In this document: one piece after another, positions 26,834 to 34,761 of the stretch
How positions within the stretch are numbered: the first letter of the stretch is position 1
Layout of the letters: every line of letters starts with the position of its first letter
NCBI RefSeq assembly: GCF_001546855.1
Contig: NZ_KQ958153.1
Span: 1 to 64,000, forward strand
DNA length: 64,000 bases
Direction of reading: 5' to 3'
DNA from: Megasphaera sp. MJR8396C
GTDB lineage: Bacteria > Bacillota > Negativicutes > Veillonellales > Megasphaeraceae
Translations under genes and position numbers: made by a program
Notes under the pieces: generated by a model
Seen by the model: the letters and a program-made list of their open reading frames with translations, nothing else
Databases searched by the model: none
What the model was told of the DNA's origin: nothing

Positions 26834-26886
26834 TTAGCATTGTGCTAATTGAATACGGGGCGTGACTATCACACCCCGTATTATTT
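26834..26886 (+). terminator. hbd terminator
   Basis: A small hairpin TTAGCA/TGCTAA (26834-26848) is followed by a strong one, AATACGGGG with CCCCGTATT (26852-26882), and a T-rich tail. Confidence 0.75.
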
Positions 26887-27030
26887 TTAAACTTTAGTCC
26901 ATAAAACGGCGTATCTTTCCAACATCCCGGGGGCGGTCCGGCCTGTTGGAGTCCATTCTGGAAAAGACAGTCGTTTTCTATACTCATTCTATACTATTCT
27001 TTATATCAGTTGTTTTAGGAGGTTTATCTC

Positions 27031-27813
27031 ATGGATTACCAGAACATTCTTTGTGCAGTAGAAAACGGTATTGCAACGATTACCATCAATCGTCCGAAAG
27101 CTTTGAACGCTTTGAACCTCGACACGGTTACGGAATTAAAAGACGCTATCGAAAAGATCGCTGTCGACAAAGCCGTTAAAGTCGTCGTTATCACCGGTGC
27201 TGGCGAAAAATCCTTCGTAGCTGGCGCAGACATCAAAGAAATGGCTACCAAGACTCCGGCTGAAGGCCGCGAATGGGGCCAGTTCGGTCAGAACGTCTTC
27301 ACGGAAATCGAAAACATGCCTCAGCCCGTTATCGCTGCTATCAACGGCTTCTGCCTCGGCGGCGGCTGCGAACTTTCCTGCGCTTGCGACATCCGCTATG
27401 CAGCAGAAAACGCAAAATTCGGCCAGCCTGAAGTTGGTCTCGGTATTACCCCGGGCTTCGGCGGCACCCAGCGCTTGACCCGCGTCGTTGGCCGCGGCCA
27501 GGCTAAAGAACTCATCTACACCGGCGGCATGATCGGTGCTGAAGAAGCAAAAGCTATCGGCCTCGTAAACAAAGTCGTTCCTCAGGAAGAATTAATGCCG
27601 ACCGTTCTCAAATTGGCTGGCAAGATCGCTAAGAACGCTCCGGTCGCTGTACAGCTCTCCAAAGCTGCCATCAACCGCGGCATCAACTGCGACGTCGTAA
27701 CCGGCATCGCTTACGAAGCTGAAGTCTTCGGTCTCTGCTTCTCCACGAACGACCAGAAAGAAGGCATGGCTGCTTTCGTAGAAAAACGTAAACCGACCTT
27801 TGAAGGCAAATAA
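27031..27813 (+). CDS. crt: Enoyl-CoA hydratase / crotonase
   Basis: 260 residues of the crotonase superfamily: oxyanion-hole segments 'FVAGADIKEMA' and 'AINGFCLGGGCELSCACDIR', and the two catalytic glutamates in 'GQPEVGLGITPGFGGTQRL'. It dehydrates 3-hydroxybutyryl-CoA to crotonyl-CoA, the step after Hbd. AGGAGG precedes the ATG. Codon bias is as strong as in hbd. The remaining pathway genes (thiolase, butyryl-CoA dehydrogenase, Etf) are not in the window. Confidence 0.96.
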   Translation: MDYQNILCAVENGIATITINRPKALNALNLDTVTELKDAIEKIAVDKAVKVVVITGAGEKSFVAGADIKEMATKTPAEGREWGQFGQNVFTEIENMPQPVIAAINGFCLGGGCELSCACDIRYAAENAKFGQPEVGLGITPGFGGTQRLTRVVGRGQAKELIYTGGMIGAEEAKAIGLVNKVVPQEELMPTVLKLAGKIAKNAPVAVQLSKAAINRGINCDVVTGIAYEAEVFGLCFSTNDQKEGMAAFVEKRKPTFEGK

Positions 27814-27834
27814 GATCATCGTTTGACTCCGAAC

Positions 27835-27880
27835 AAAAAGGATGTTCCGTGACTCCTGTCATGGGACGTCCTTTTTTTAT
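27835..27880 (+). terminator. crt terminator
   Basis: AAAAAGGATGTTCC pairs with GGGACGTCCTTTTT with two mismatches, followed by a T-run. Confidence 0.75.
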
Positions 27881-27910
27881 AAGAAAAAGCGAAACATATA
27901 GTCTTTCGCA

Positions 27911-27940
27911 GTCGCACCCTTAGGGTGCGTGGATTGAAAC
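27911..27940. repeat. Solitary CRISPR repeat, type I-C-like
   Basis: The 30-nt element starts GTCGCACCC, forms the stem GCACCC/GGGTGC around TTA, and ends with GTGGATTGAAAC. This is the well-known shape of type I-C repeats, which are usually about 32 nt, so the loop seems two bases short. No second copy follows and no cas gene is in the window. It is an orphan or decayed end of an array, or part of a small RNA. Confidence 0.75.
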
Positions 27941-27945
27941 GTCCT

Positions 27946-28022
27946 TGTATATTAGGAGGGGAGACTTCCCCATATAAGGGCTGTACGTATGAATTTTTTT
28001 CACGACGTACAGCCTTCTTTTT
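27946..28022 (+). terminator. Two hairpins after the orphan repeat, the second a terminator
   Basis: GGGGA-GACT-TCCCC (27957-27971, extended by TATA/TATA flanks) is followed by GGCTGTACGT (27979-27988) paired with ACGTACAGCC (28005-28014) and a T-rich run. With the repeat stem at 27916 this makes three consecutive hairpins ending in a terminator and no reading frame, as in a small RNA gene. Confidence 0.55.
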
Positions 28023-28449
28023 ATATAGGAGAAAACCCTCATAGGCGCGAATTAGAAGGCCTGTTGAAGTCGATTAATAAAAACTGACGACCAAGATATG
28101 GAAAGAGTTCCTGTGCCCGATTAGGGGCATCTGTGAAGAAGCAACGTCTTTTTCGTCGCATTACCATTTTTCCCACCTTGATGGCACTTCTTCTATAAAA
28201 GGATCTGATTAATAGGTGACTGAAATCCTTAAGAAAGGCTGTACTGGATTTTTCTTGAAGATTAAAAATATGGTATAATGTAAAGAAACCAATGGATTTT
28301 ATAACATTCTGCCCCGATATGATGAACATGCAGGTTTTAAGCCTTTATGATAGAAGTTTTCACAGATAATACCGGAAATAGTAGAAAAATAAAATCCGCC
28401 CCGCAAACGGCAAAATCGATGGCTTGGTTATGCCATCCGTAAGGGGGCT
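28023..28449. other. Non-coding stretch between the two CRISPR remnants
   Basis: No convincing gene. A 96-codon frame on the minus strand (28039-28329) has a very basic middle section and no good ribosome site; I do not trust it. The hairpin ATGGC/GCCAT (28419-28436) lies just before the second repeat family and could belong to a leader. The base composition is mixed, as at the edge of an island. Confidence 0.4.
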
Positions 28450-28558
28450 GTTAAGAACCACAATCCCCGAAAGGGGACGGAAACACCTTAAAACTGAAGT
28501 ACTTCTGTTGGTCAATGACCAACGTTAAGAACCATAATCCCCGAAAGGGGACGGAAGA
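28450..28558. CRISPR. Minimal CRISPR array: two repeats and one 39-nt spacer
   Basis: Repeat 1 (28450-28484) and repeat 2 (28524-28558) are 35 nt and agree except for one internal base (CAC/CAT) and the last two to three positions, as expected for a degenerate terminal repeat. Each carries the stem CCCC-GAAA-GGGG. Read on the minus strand the repeat starts GTTTCCGTCCCC, as in many type III arrays (for instance Mycobacterium tuberculosis, from memory). The spacer (28485-28523) ends in the palindrome GTTGGTCAATGACCAAC. No cas genes in the window. Confidence 0.7.
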
Positions 28559-28592
28559 CTGATAAGTTTCATAAAATTGGATGCTGCATGAG

Positions 28593-28639
28593 AAAATCCG
28601 GTACAGGTCATCTGATAATGATGTCTTGTACCGGATTTT
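28593..28639. terminator. Long hairpin after the minimal array
   Basis: AAAATCCGGTACA (28593-28605) pairs perfectly with TGTACCGGATTTT (28627-28639); T-runs exist on both strands, so it could act in either direction. Confidence 0.6.
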
Positions 28640-28651
28640 GTTAGGTCACTT

Positions 28652-28678
28652 TTTTGATTACTTGAGAAGTAATCAAAA
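28652..28678. terminator. Second hairpin, symmetrical
   Basis: TTTTGATTACTT and AAGTAATCAAAA form a perfect 12-bp stem with a GAG loop. Two strong hairpins in tandem insulate the CRISPR remnant from the island that follows. Confidence 0.6.
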
Positions 28679-28771
28679 TTCTTTTAGGGAAATGTAATGT
28701 GTGAAATACATATTTGTTTGAATGAATTGAAAGGCAAGTCTTTGAAAGCGGGTTTTTAGCCATAAAGGTCT

Positions 28772-29050
28772 ATGGCTGTTAGTCGAGTCACGTGTTTTAC
28801 GGGAAGAATATTATTTAATGGTCAATTTAAAGTTTATGAATACAAATTTAAAATTGACCATCGGATAATCATTAGATATAATTTAAACAAAGAGTTGTGG
28901 ATTGAAAATTTCTTTTTCGATTTAAGTATATTTAACGAATTGAGAAAAATTAATCCAAAACACAGCTGTACATACTTTTGTTTGCGTCTTAATTGGGAAT
29001 TAACCGTTATGGTAAAAAGGGGGCTTCGTATTTTTCAGAAAATCTACTAA
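28772..29050 (+). CDS. Doubtful 92-codon reading frame at the island edge
   Basis: AT-rich frame with AAAGG only three bases before the ATG. The product is basic and aromatic without a known motif. It spans an inverted repeat (28819-28828 with 28851-28860) that may be the real functional element. It may be a remnant or no gene at all. Confidence 0.2.
   Translation: MAVSRVTCFTGRILFNGQFKVYEYKFKIDHRIIIRYNLNKELWIENFFFDLSIFNELRKINPKHSCTYFCLRLNWELTVMVKRGLRIFQKIY
28819..28860. repeat. 10-bp inverted repeat
   Basis: TGGTCAATTT (28819-28828) and AAATTGACCA (28851-28860), with 22 bases between and a partial AAA/TTTA extension. It lies about 250 bp upstream of the restriction-operon regulator. It could be an operator pair, a hairpin, or the trace of a mobile element end. 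Confidence 0.5.
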
Positions 29051-29115
29051 CTTTTATTTCGATTAGACGGTTCGATGGTTAAGATGTTGCAATAAGAGCA
29101 TTTATGGAGGTATTA

Positions 29116-29322
29116 ATGCATATAAGCTATAGACCTTTGTGGGTATTATTGGCCAAAAGAGAAATGACTAAAAAAGAGTTGCGTGAAAAAAGTGGTATCA
29201 GCACTGCATCTCTTGCCAAATTAGGCAAGGGCGAAAATCTTACTACGGATGTGCTTCTTAAGGTTTGTGAAGCACTAGATTGCAATATAAACGAAATTGT
29301 GGAAACCGTGGCTGATAAATAA
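29116..29322 (+). CDS. Small Cro/C1-type regulator of the restriction operon
   Basis: 68 residues from the ATG at 29116, set by GGAGG at 29107; an upstream ATG at 29104 overlaps that ribosome site. The whole protein is one helix-turn-helix of the PF13443 kind ('MTKKELREKSGISTASLAKL', 'VLLKVCEALDCNINEIVE'). Small proteins of this kind act as controllers of restriction-modification genes, delaying nuclease expression until methylation is established. It is the first gene of the run M1-M2-R, 44 bases before M1. AT-rich like the rest of the island. Confidence 0.9.
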   Translation: MHISYRPLWVLLAKREMTKKELREKSGISTASLAKLGKGENLTTDVLLKVCEALDCNINEIVETVADK

Positions 29323-29366
29323 TCTTTTAAAAGTCTTTATAGAGTGACTTGAGGTGAAATTTTTAC

Positions 29367-30023
29367 GTGACAAAACAGATAAAGTCGAAGAATCGTGTAT
29401 CTTATCATGGAGAAGTATTTACAAACGAACAAGAAGTTAATGCGATGCTTGACCTTGTTAAAGATGAAACTGACCGTATTGAAAGCCGTTTTTTAGAACC
29501 GGCCTGTGGTAATGGAAACTTTTTAGCGGAGATTTTAAGGCGAAAACTTGTTAGGGTAAAACGACAATATACAAGGAATAATTTGGAATATACGAAAAAT
29601 TCTTTTCTGGCACTTACTAGTATTTATGGGATTGATATTTTAGAGGATAATGTAGAAGAATGCCGCGAACGGTTGTTCAAAATCTGGGATAAAGATTATC
29701 TTACTCAGTGTAAAGAAGACATAATGGATGAAGTAAGAACTGCTGCAAAATATATCCTTGGTAAAAATATTTTATGTGGCGATGCATTGACGCTTCTGAA
29801 AAATGATGGGACACCTATCGTATTTGCTCAGTGGGATTTCATTACTGGTAATAAGATAAAACGAAGGGATTATACACTTGATGCGTTAATGAGAGTTCAG
29901 CAAGTACAAATGTCCTTTGATATGGTAGGCTGGGAATATGACGAGGAAATGAAAGAATGGATACCCGCTCCAATTAAAGAGTATCCACTTATAGATTTTT
30001 GGGAGGTGCAATATGCCACTTAA
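29367..30023 (+). CDS. Methyltransferase-like protein M1, SAM-binding part without NPPY
   Basis: 218 residues, GTG start with AGGTGA upstream. SAM-binding motif I 'FLEPACGNGNFLAEILRRKL' (about 42-61), motif II 'YGIDILEDNVEECRERL' and motif III 'ILCGDALTLL' are clear. Where the catalytic motif IV (NPPY) should follow, the sequence reads 'QWDFITGNKIKRRDY', so no adenine-methylating loop is visible. It overlaps the next gene by 11 bases. It probably works with M2 as a two-chain enzyme, or supplies a regulatory or target-recognition role. No frameshift is evident; the reading frame is intact to its overlap. Confidence 0.8.
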   Translation: MTKQIKSKNRVSYHGEVFTNEQEVNAMLDLVKDETDRIESRFLEPACGNGNFLAEILRRKLVRVKRQYTRNNLEYTKNSFLALTSIYGIDILEDNVEECRERLFKIWDKDYLTQCKEDIMDEVRTAAKYILGKNILCGDALTLLKNDGTPIVFAQWDFITGNKIKRRDYTLDALMRVQQVQMSFDMVGWEYDEEMKEWIPAPIKEYPLIDFWEVQYAT

Positions 30024-31563
30024 TCCTGATTTATTTACGAGTATTTATAAACCAGACGTGCTTTCTTGTCTGGCGGATTTGTCCAATGACGAGGTTTTTA
30101 CTTCACCCGATGTAGCAAATGATATGCTCGATATATTGCCTCAAGAACTTTTTCGCAGTCTGGATACAAAATTTTTAGATCCAGCCTGTAAGTCAGGTGT
30201 GTTTTTACGGGAAATTGCAAAAAGATTAATTGTCGGACTGGCAGATAAAATCCCAAATTTGCAGGAACGCTGTGACTGGATTTTTAAGAACCAGCTATAT
30301 GGAATTGCTATAACCGAGTTGACCTCACTCCTATCTAGGCGTTCTATATATTGCTCTAAATATGCAAATAGTCCATTTTCGCTTACTAAATTCGATAGTG
30401 TATATGGGAATATTCTGTTCCATAAAGTTAAGCATAAGTGGGATAAAACTAATTCAAAGGGACATTGCATTTTTTGCGGTATAAACTATAGCAATCAATT
30501 AAATGATGTAATGCGTGAAGGAATGGAAAATCATGCATATGAATTCATTCATACATTAAAACCAGAGGAGATTTTTGGAATGAAGTTTGATGTAATCATC
30601 AGTAATCCACCCTATCAATTAGAGGACGGTGGACACGGGAAAAGTGCGATGCCTATTTATCAACATTTCGTGCAGCAAGCTCTAAAATTAAATCCAAGAT
30701 ATCTTTCAATGATAATTCCGTCAAGATGGTTTTCCGGTGGCAGGGGATTAGAAAAATTTAGAAAAATGATGCTGCAGGACAAACGAATTTCGAAACTTGT
30801 TGATTATGAGAGCTTTAAGGATGTTTTTCCAGGGGTTGATTTAGCTGGTGGAGCTTGTTATTTCCTATGGGATAGAAACCATGATGGTCTATGTGAAGTT
30901 GTGAATTGTGCAAGTAATCATCAGGATATTTCTCAGACTAGGTTGCTTGATGAATATGATGTTTTTATCCGCTCTAATAAAGCTGTCGATATTGTAAGGA
31001 AGATAGTAAAGCATCATAAAGGTAAATACATGAATGAGACTGTATCTCCATCAAAGCCTTTTGGATTACGTACATTTTATAAACCCAAAAGTCACGGGAT
31101 ACCATGTCAATTTATTCAAAAGATAGGCTTAAAATATGCAGACCCTCAGGATGTGACTGATAGTGGAAATATTCTTGATAAATGGAAGTTTTTGGCACCA
31201 CGTTCTCCTATTGCAGGACAAACAGATTTTACTAAACCAGTAAGCTTTTATTATGATGGTAATACCAGAATAGTTCCCCCAGGAACTTGCTGCACCGAGT
31301 CATTTATAGTTCTTTTTTCCGCGACTACCAAAGCGGAAGTTGAATCTTTTAAAAGTTATATTTATACAAAAGTTGCAAGATTCCTTTTATTGCAATGTGT
31401 AGTTTCACAAGATGTTACCAGAGAAAAATTTCGTTTTGTGCCGCATTTAGAGAAATATTCAGGTGTGTATACAGATGAGATGCTCTGCAAAAAATGGGAT
31501 ATTAACGATGATGAGTGGTTGTTTATAGATTCAAAGATAGCTAATATTGGAGGTAGTCGCTGA
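30013..31563 (+). CDS. N6-adenine DNA methyltransferase M2 (Eco57I-like)
   Basis: 516 residues. Motif I is 'FLDPACKSGVFLREIAKRL' (about 55-73, with Lys in place of the usual Gly/Asn), motif IV is 'FDVIISNPPYQL' (about 193-204), typical of gamma-class N6-adenine methyltransferases. A Cys pair 'HCIFCGINYSN' (about 153) looks like half a zinc ribbon. The C-terminal 200 residues should be the target-recognition part. Its stop overlaps the helicase start. RM-like operon: HTH, M1, M2, R. Host protection by methylation is inferred from the linked nuclease-helicase. Confidence 0.88.
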   Translation: MPLNPDLFTSIYKPDVLSCLADLSNDEVFTSPDVANDMLDILPQELFRSLDTKFLDPACKSGVFLREIAKRLIVGLADKIPNLQERCDWIFKNQLYGIAITELTSLLSRRSIYCSKYANSPFSLTKFDSVYGNILFHKVKHKWDKTNSKGHCIFCGINYSNQLNDVMREGMENHAYEFIHTLKPEEIFGMKFDVIISNPPYQLEDGGHGKSAMPIYQHFVQQALKLNPRYLSMIIPSRWFSGGRGLEKFRKMMLQDKRISKLVDYESFKDVFPGVDLAGGACYFLWDRNHDGLCEVVNCASNHQDISQTRLLDEYDVFIRSNKAVDIVRKIVKHHKGKYMNETVSPSKPFGLRTFYKPKSHGIPCQFIQKIGLKYADPQDVTDSGNILDKWKFLAPRSPIAGQTDFTKPVSFYYDGNTRIVPPGTCCTESFIVLFSATTKAEVESFKSYIYTKVARFLLLQCVVSQDVTREKFRFVPHLEKYSGVYTDEMLCKKWDINDDEWLFIDSKIANIGGSR

Positions 31564-34448
31564 TGCCTGATATTTTTGATCAATATGTTCATCCCAAAAA
31601 AGATATTAATCCTAGCCTATATGTATACTCCGATACTCGATTCCCTGGATGTTTGAAAATTGGTTATACCGACCGTCCCGTAAAAGACCGTATGCATGAG
31701 CATTATCCGACTCTTACTCCTGGGTGTTCTTATAAAGTTGAATATACCGAATCCGCTTTAAATGCAGCTGGAGAGATATTTTATGACCACGCAGTGCATA
31801 AATTACTGGAAGCAAATCATATTCATGCCCTCAAAGATCAGGACGGTAAAAAAACAGAATGGTTTAAATGTTCTGTTCAGCAGGTCAAGGAAGCGATATA
31901 TGCAGTCAAGCATTATAAAACAAATATTACGCACCGAGTACAAAACTTCTCTATGCGTCCAGAACAAGCTCGTGCTGTTCGAATGACGAAAGCATATTTT
32001 GAATCGCAAAAAAGAGAAAATCCAAATCATTCGGCAAAATTTCTTTGGAATGCTAAGATGCGATTTGGTAAAACCTTTACTGCTTATGAACTGGCTAAGA
32101 TAATGAATTTGAAACGTGTGTTAATTCTTACTTTTAAACCTGCTGTAGAAGAGTCTTGGGAAACCGACTTGAATACACATGTGGATTTTGAAGGCTGGCA
32201 ATTTTACTCTCGAGATTTGTCTTGGAGGACAGGAGTAAAGCCAGAGGATATGAATCCTGATAAACCCATTGTTTGTTTTGGATCATTTCAGGATTTCTTA
32301 GGAACTAATGTTGCAGGTGGTATAAAAGTCAAAAATGAATGGGTGCACACTACGAATTGGGACTTGGTCATTTTTGATGAATATCATTTCGGTGCCTGGC
32401 GCGAAAATGCAAAGAAGCTTTTTGAAAACGAAGATGATGATAGCTATGATGAACTTGATCTTGAAAAATATAAGAACGATGAGGCTGACAATGCTATAAA
32501 CGAAACTTTTTTACCAATTACTACGAATTATTATCTATTTCTATCGGGAACTCCTTTTCGTGCATTGAACACAGGTGAGTTTATGGAAGATCAAATCTTC
32601 TCTTGGACTTATTCTGATGAACAAAATGCAAAACAAAACTGGGATTATCATGATGGGCCTAATCCCTATGCATCTATGCCCCAAATTGTTTTAATGACGT
32701 ACCGAATTCCTGATGAAATCAGACGTATTGCATATAATGAAGATTTCAATGAATTTGATTTAAATGTATTTTTTGCAGCAAAACCGGCAATAGAAGGTAA
32801 GGTTGAAACTGCACAGTTTATTTATAAGGACTCTGTTCAGAAATGGCTTAACCTGATTCGTGGTGCCTATCTTCCTTCATCGCTTGATGATTTGAAACTA
32901 GGTCAGAATGCAAAACCTGTTATGCCATATTCTGATACTCGAATGCTTTCTGTTTTAAATCATACTTTATGGTTTTTACCGAATGTAGCTTCGTGTTATG
33001 CTATGGCAAATCTACTTGCGGAAGCACAAAATGTCTTCTATCATGACTACTATGTAAATGTCTGTGCTGGAGCGGCAGCAGGTGTCGGGCTGGAAGCTCT
33101 TGGACCGGTACGTACTTCTATGGATTCGCCACTTGAAACCAAGACAATCACACTTTCTTGTGGTAAATTGACAACGGGTGTAACTATTAAACCGTGGACC
33201 GGTATTTTTATGTTGCGTAATTTATCTTCTCCTGAAACCTATTTCCAGGCAGCCTTTCGTGTGCAATCTCCTTGGACCGTTAAGAAGGAAGACGGGACGG
33301 AAGAAATTATGAAAGAAAATTCCTACATTTTTGATTTTGCGCTCGATCGTGCACTTCGACAGATTTCTGACTACAGTTGTAGGTTAAATATTCGAGAATC
33401 AAATCCGGAAAAAAAGGTTGCCAATTTCATCCATTTTCTCCCTGTTCTGGCTTTTGATGGAAGTACGATGACTGCTGTTTCTGCATCGGATATTCTCGAT
33501 ATTACGATGGCCGGTACGTCAGCGACATTACTGGCACGGCGCTGGGAATCTGCGTTACTTGTAAATGTAGATAATGAAACCTTGCAGAGACTTCTTAATA
33601 ATGAAGACGCAATGAATGCTATTATGAATATAGAAGGTTTTCGTAGTCTAAATAGAGATATTGAAACTATTATTAATAAGTCTAATGCAGTTAAAAAGAT
33701 TAAGTCTAAGGGAAATGAAGAAATGACTCCGAAAAAAAAGAAAAAACTTTCGGAAGAGGAAAAAGAATATAAGGCTAAGAGAAAAGAAATTCAAGAAAAA
33801 CTTATTAAATTTGCTACTAGAATACCAATTTTCATGTACTTAACAGATTTTCGTGAATTTAGTTTGAAAGACGTCATCACTCAGTTTGAACCAGGACTTT
33901 TTAAAAAAGTAACGGGTCTTACTATCGAAGATTTTGAATTGCTTGTTTCTATAGGAATTTTTAACGATTCACTGATGAATAGCGCCGTTTATAATTTTAA
34001 GCGTTACGAAGATTCTTCGTTAGAGTATACGGGGATTAACAGACATGTTGCGGATGAAAATATTGGTTTGTTCAGTACTGTCATTTCAAAAGACGAATAT
34101 AGAGAGATGGCGACAGCACAAAATGCTTCGATGCAGGAAAACCCTTTTAAGAAAAAGATCATTGTAGAACAACCGGTCCAAAGGTCTTTAACTAGCAAAA
34201 AAATATATACTATCCCAGAAACATTGGAACAAGATAACGTTTCAGAGGAAACAGATAATCTTACGTTTAAAGAGATTGATTTGTCCAAATTCCGCATAGG
34301 CACGGTTGTCAGGCATACGACTTTTGGCAAAGGAAAAGTTACAGGGATTAAAACTGGTAAAATCATGGTTTCATTTGCGGCTACCAATAAAACGCTTTCG
34401 TTTCCGATGGTTATTGAAAAAGGACTAGTAACTGTCGAAGAATGGTAA
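31563..34448 (+). CDS. Fusion of a GIY-YIG/T5orf172-like nuclease domain with an SF2 helicase, restriction subunit
   Basis: 961 residues. Residues 18-115 look like the T5orf172/MUG113 branch of GIY-YIG nucleases: 'LYVYSDTRFPGCLKIGYTDR', an Arg in 'KDRMHEH', a Glu in 'AAGEIFYDHAVH' and a closing 'TEWF'. Residues 137-600 are a superfamily-2 translocase: 'NAKMRFGKTFTAYELAKI' (motif I), 'LVIFDEYHFGAW' (II), 'FLSGTPFRAL' (III), 'LSCGKLTTGVTI' and 'SPETYFQAAFRVQSP' (V-VI). A lysine-rich linker (about 720-745) and a C-terminal 50-residue beta domain ('IGTVVRHTTFGKGKVTGIKT') finish it. It probably moves along DNA and cuts it. It differs from type I and III subunits, whose nuclease is PD-(D/E)XK. Confidence 0.85.
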   Translation: MPDIFDQYVHPKKDINPSLYVYSDTRFPGCLKIGYTDRPVKDRMHEHYPTLTPGCSYKVEYTESALNAAGEIFYDHAVHKLLEANHIHALKDQDGKKTEWFKCSVQQVKEAIYAVKHYKTNITHRVQNFSMRPEQARAVRMTKAYFESQKRENPNHSAKFLWNAKMRFGKTFTAYELAKIMNLKRVLILTFKPAVEESWETDLNTHVDFEGWQFYSRDLSWRTGVKPEDMNPDKPIVCFGSFQDFLGTNVAGGIKVKNEWVHTTNWDLVIFDEYHFGAWRENAKKLFENEDDDSYDELDLEKYKNDEADNAINETFLPITTNYYLFLSGTPFRALNTGEFMEDQIFSWTYSDEQNAKQNWDYHDGPNPYASMPQIVLMTYRIPDEIRRIAYNEDFNEFDLNVFFAAKPAIEGKVETAQFIYKDSVQKWLNLIRGAYLPSSLDDLKLGQNAKPVMPYSDTRMLSVLNHTLWFLPNVASCYAMANLLAEAQNVFYHDYYVNVCAGAAAGVGLEALGPVRTSMDSPLETKTITLSCGKLTTGVTIKPWTGIFMLRNLSSPETYFQAAFRVQSPWTVKKEDGTEEIMKENSYIFDFALDRALRQISDYSCRLNIRESNPEKKVANFIHFLPVLAFDGSTMTAVSASDILDITMAGTSATLLARRWESALLVNVDNETLQRLLNNEDAMNAIMNIEGFRSLNRDIETIINKSNAVKKIKSKGNEEMTPKKKKKLSEEEKEYKAKRKEIQEKLIKFATRIPIFMYLTDFREFSLKDVITQFEPGLFKKVTGLTIEDFELLVSIGIFNDSLMNSAVYNFKRYEDSSLEYTGINRHVADENIGLFSTVISKDEYREMATAQNASMQENPFKKKIIVEQPVQRSLTSKKIYTIPETLEQDNVSEETDNLTFKEIDLSKFRIGTVVRHTTFGKGKVTGIKTGKIMVSFAATNKTLSFPMVIEKGLVTVEEW

Positions 34449-34516
34449 GTTTAGTTAATATGATTTTTATGATGATACAAGAAGGATGGATATATCGAGA
34501 TAATCTTCTTTCTACC

Positions 34517-34568
34517 CACTCCCCCTGTAGTTGGATCTAAAATCTGACTACAGGGGGAGTGCTTTTTT
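34517..34568 (+). terminator. Terminator of the restriction operon
   Basis: A perfect 15-bp stem (34517-34531 with 34547-34561) runs into six T. It is the strongest terminator in the island and closes the HTH-M1-M2-R transcript. Confidence 0.85.
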
Positions 34569-34761
34569 GCAAAATGCTTTTTTAGGTTAAAACTTTATGA
34601 GATAAATTATACTTAAGTACAGATATCAGAATTTATCGTTTACTTTTGCCATGAAATGACCGTCTTGGGGCAAATGGGGGAAGATACTTATCGGTCAGTC
34701 AGTATTAGAAAGATTCCACTCACAATAGACGGGCAGAAATCTCAAAATAGTTAAACTCACT

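Noticed and set aside
28039-28329. 96-codon minus-strand frame
   Set aside because: Poor ribosome site and no motif; the very basic middle could be chance.
27900-28560. A functional CRISPR-Cas locus
   Set aside because: Only isolated repeats of two types, one spacer, and no cas gene within reach.
29116-34448. Simple assignment as a type III restriction system
   Set aside because: Type III Res carries a PD-(D/E)XK nuclease at its C-terminus and its Mod is a single chain; here an N-terminal GIY-YIG-like domain and two methylase chains are seen.
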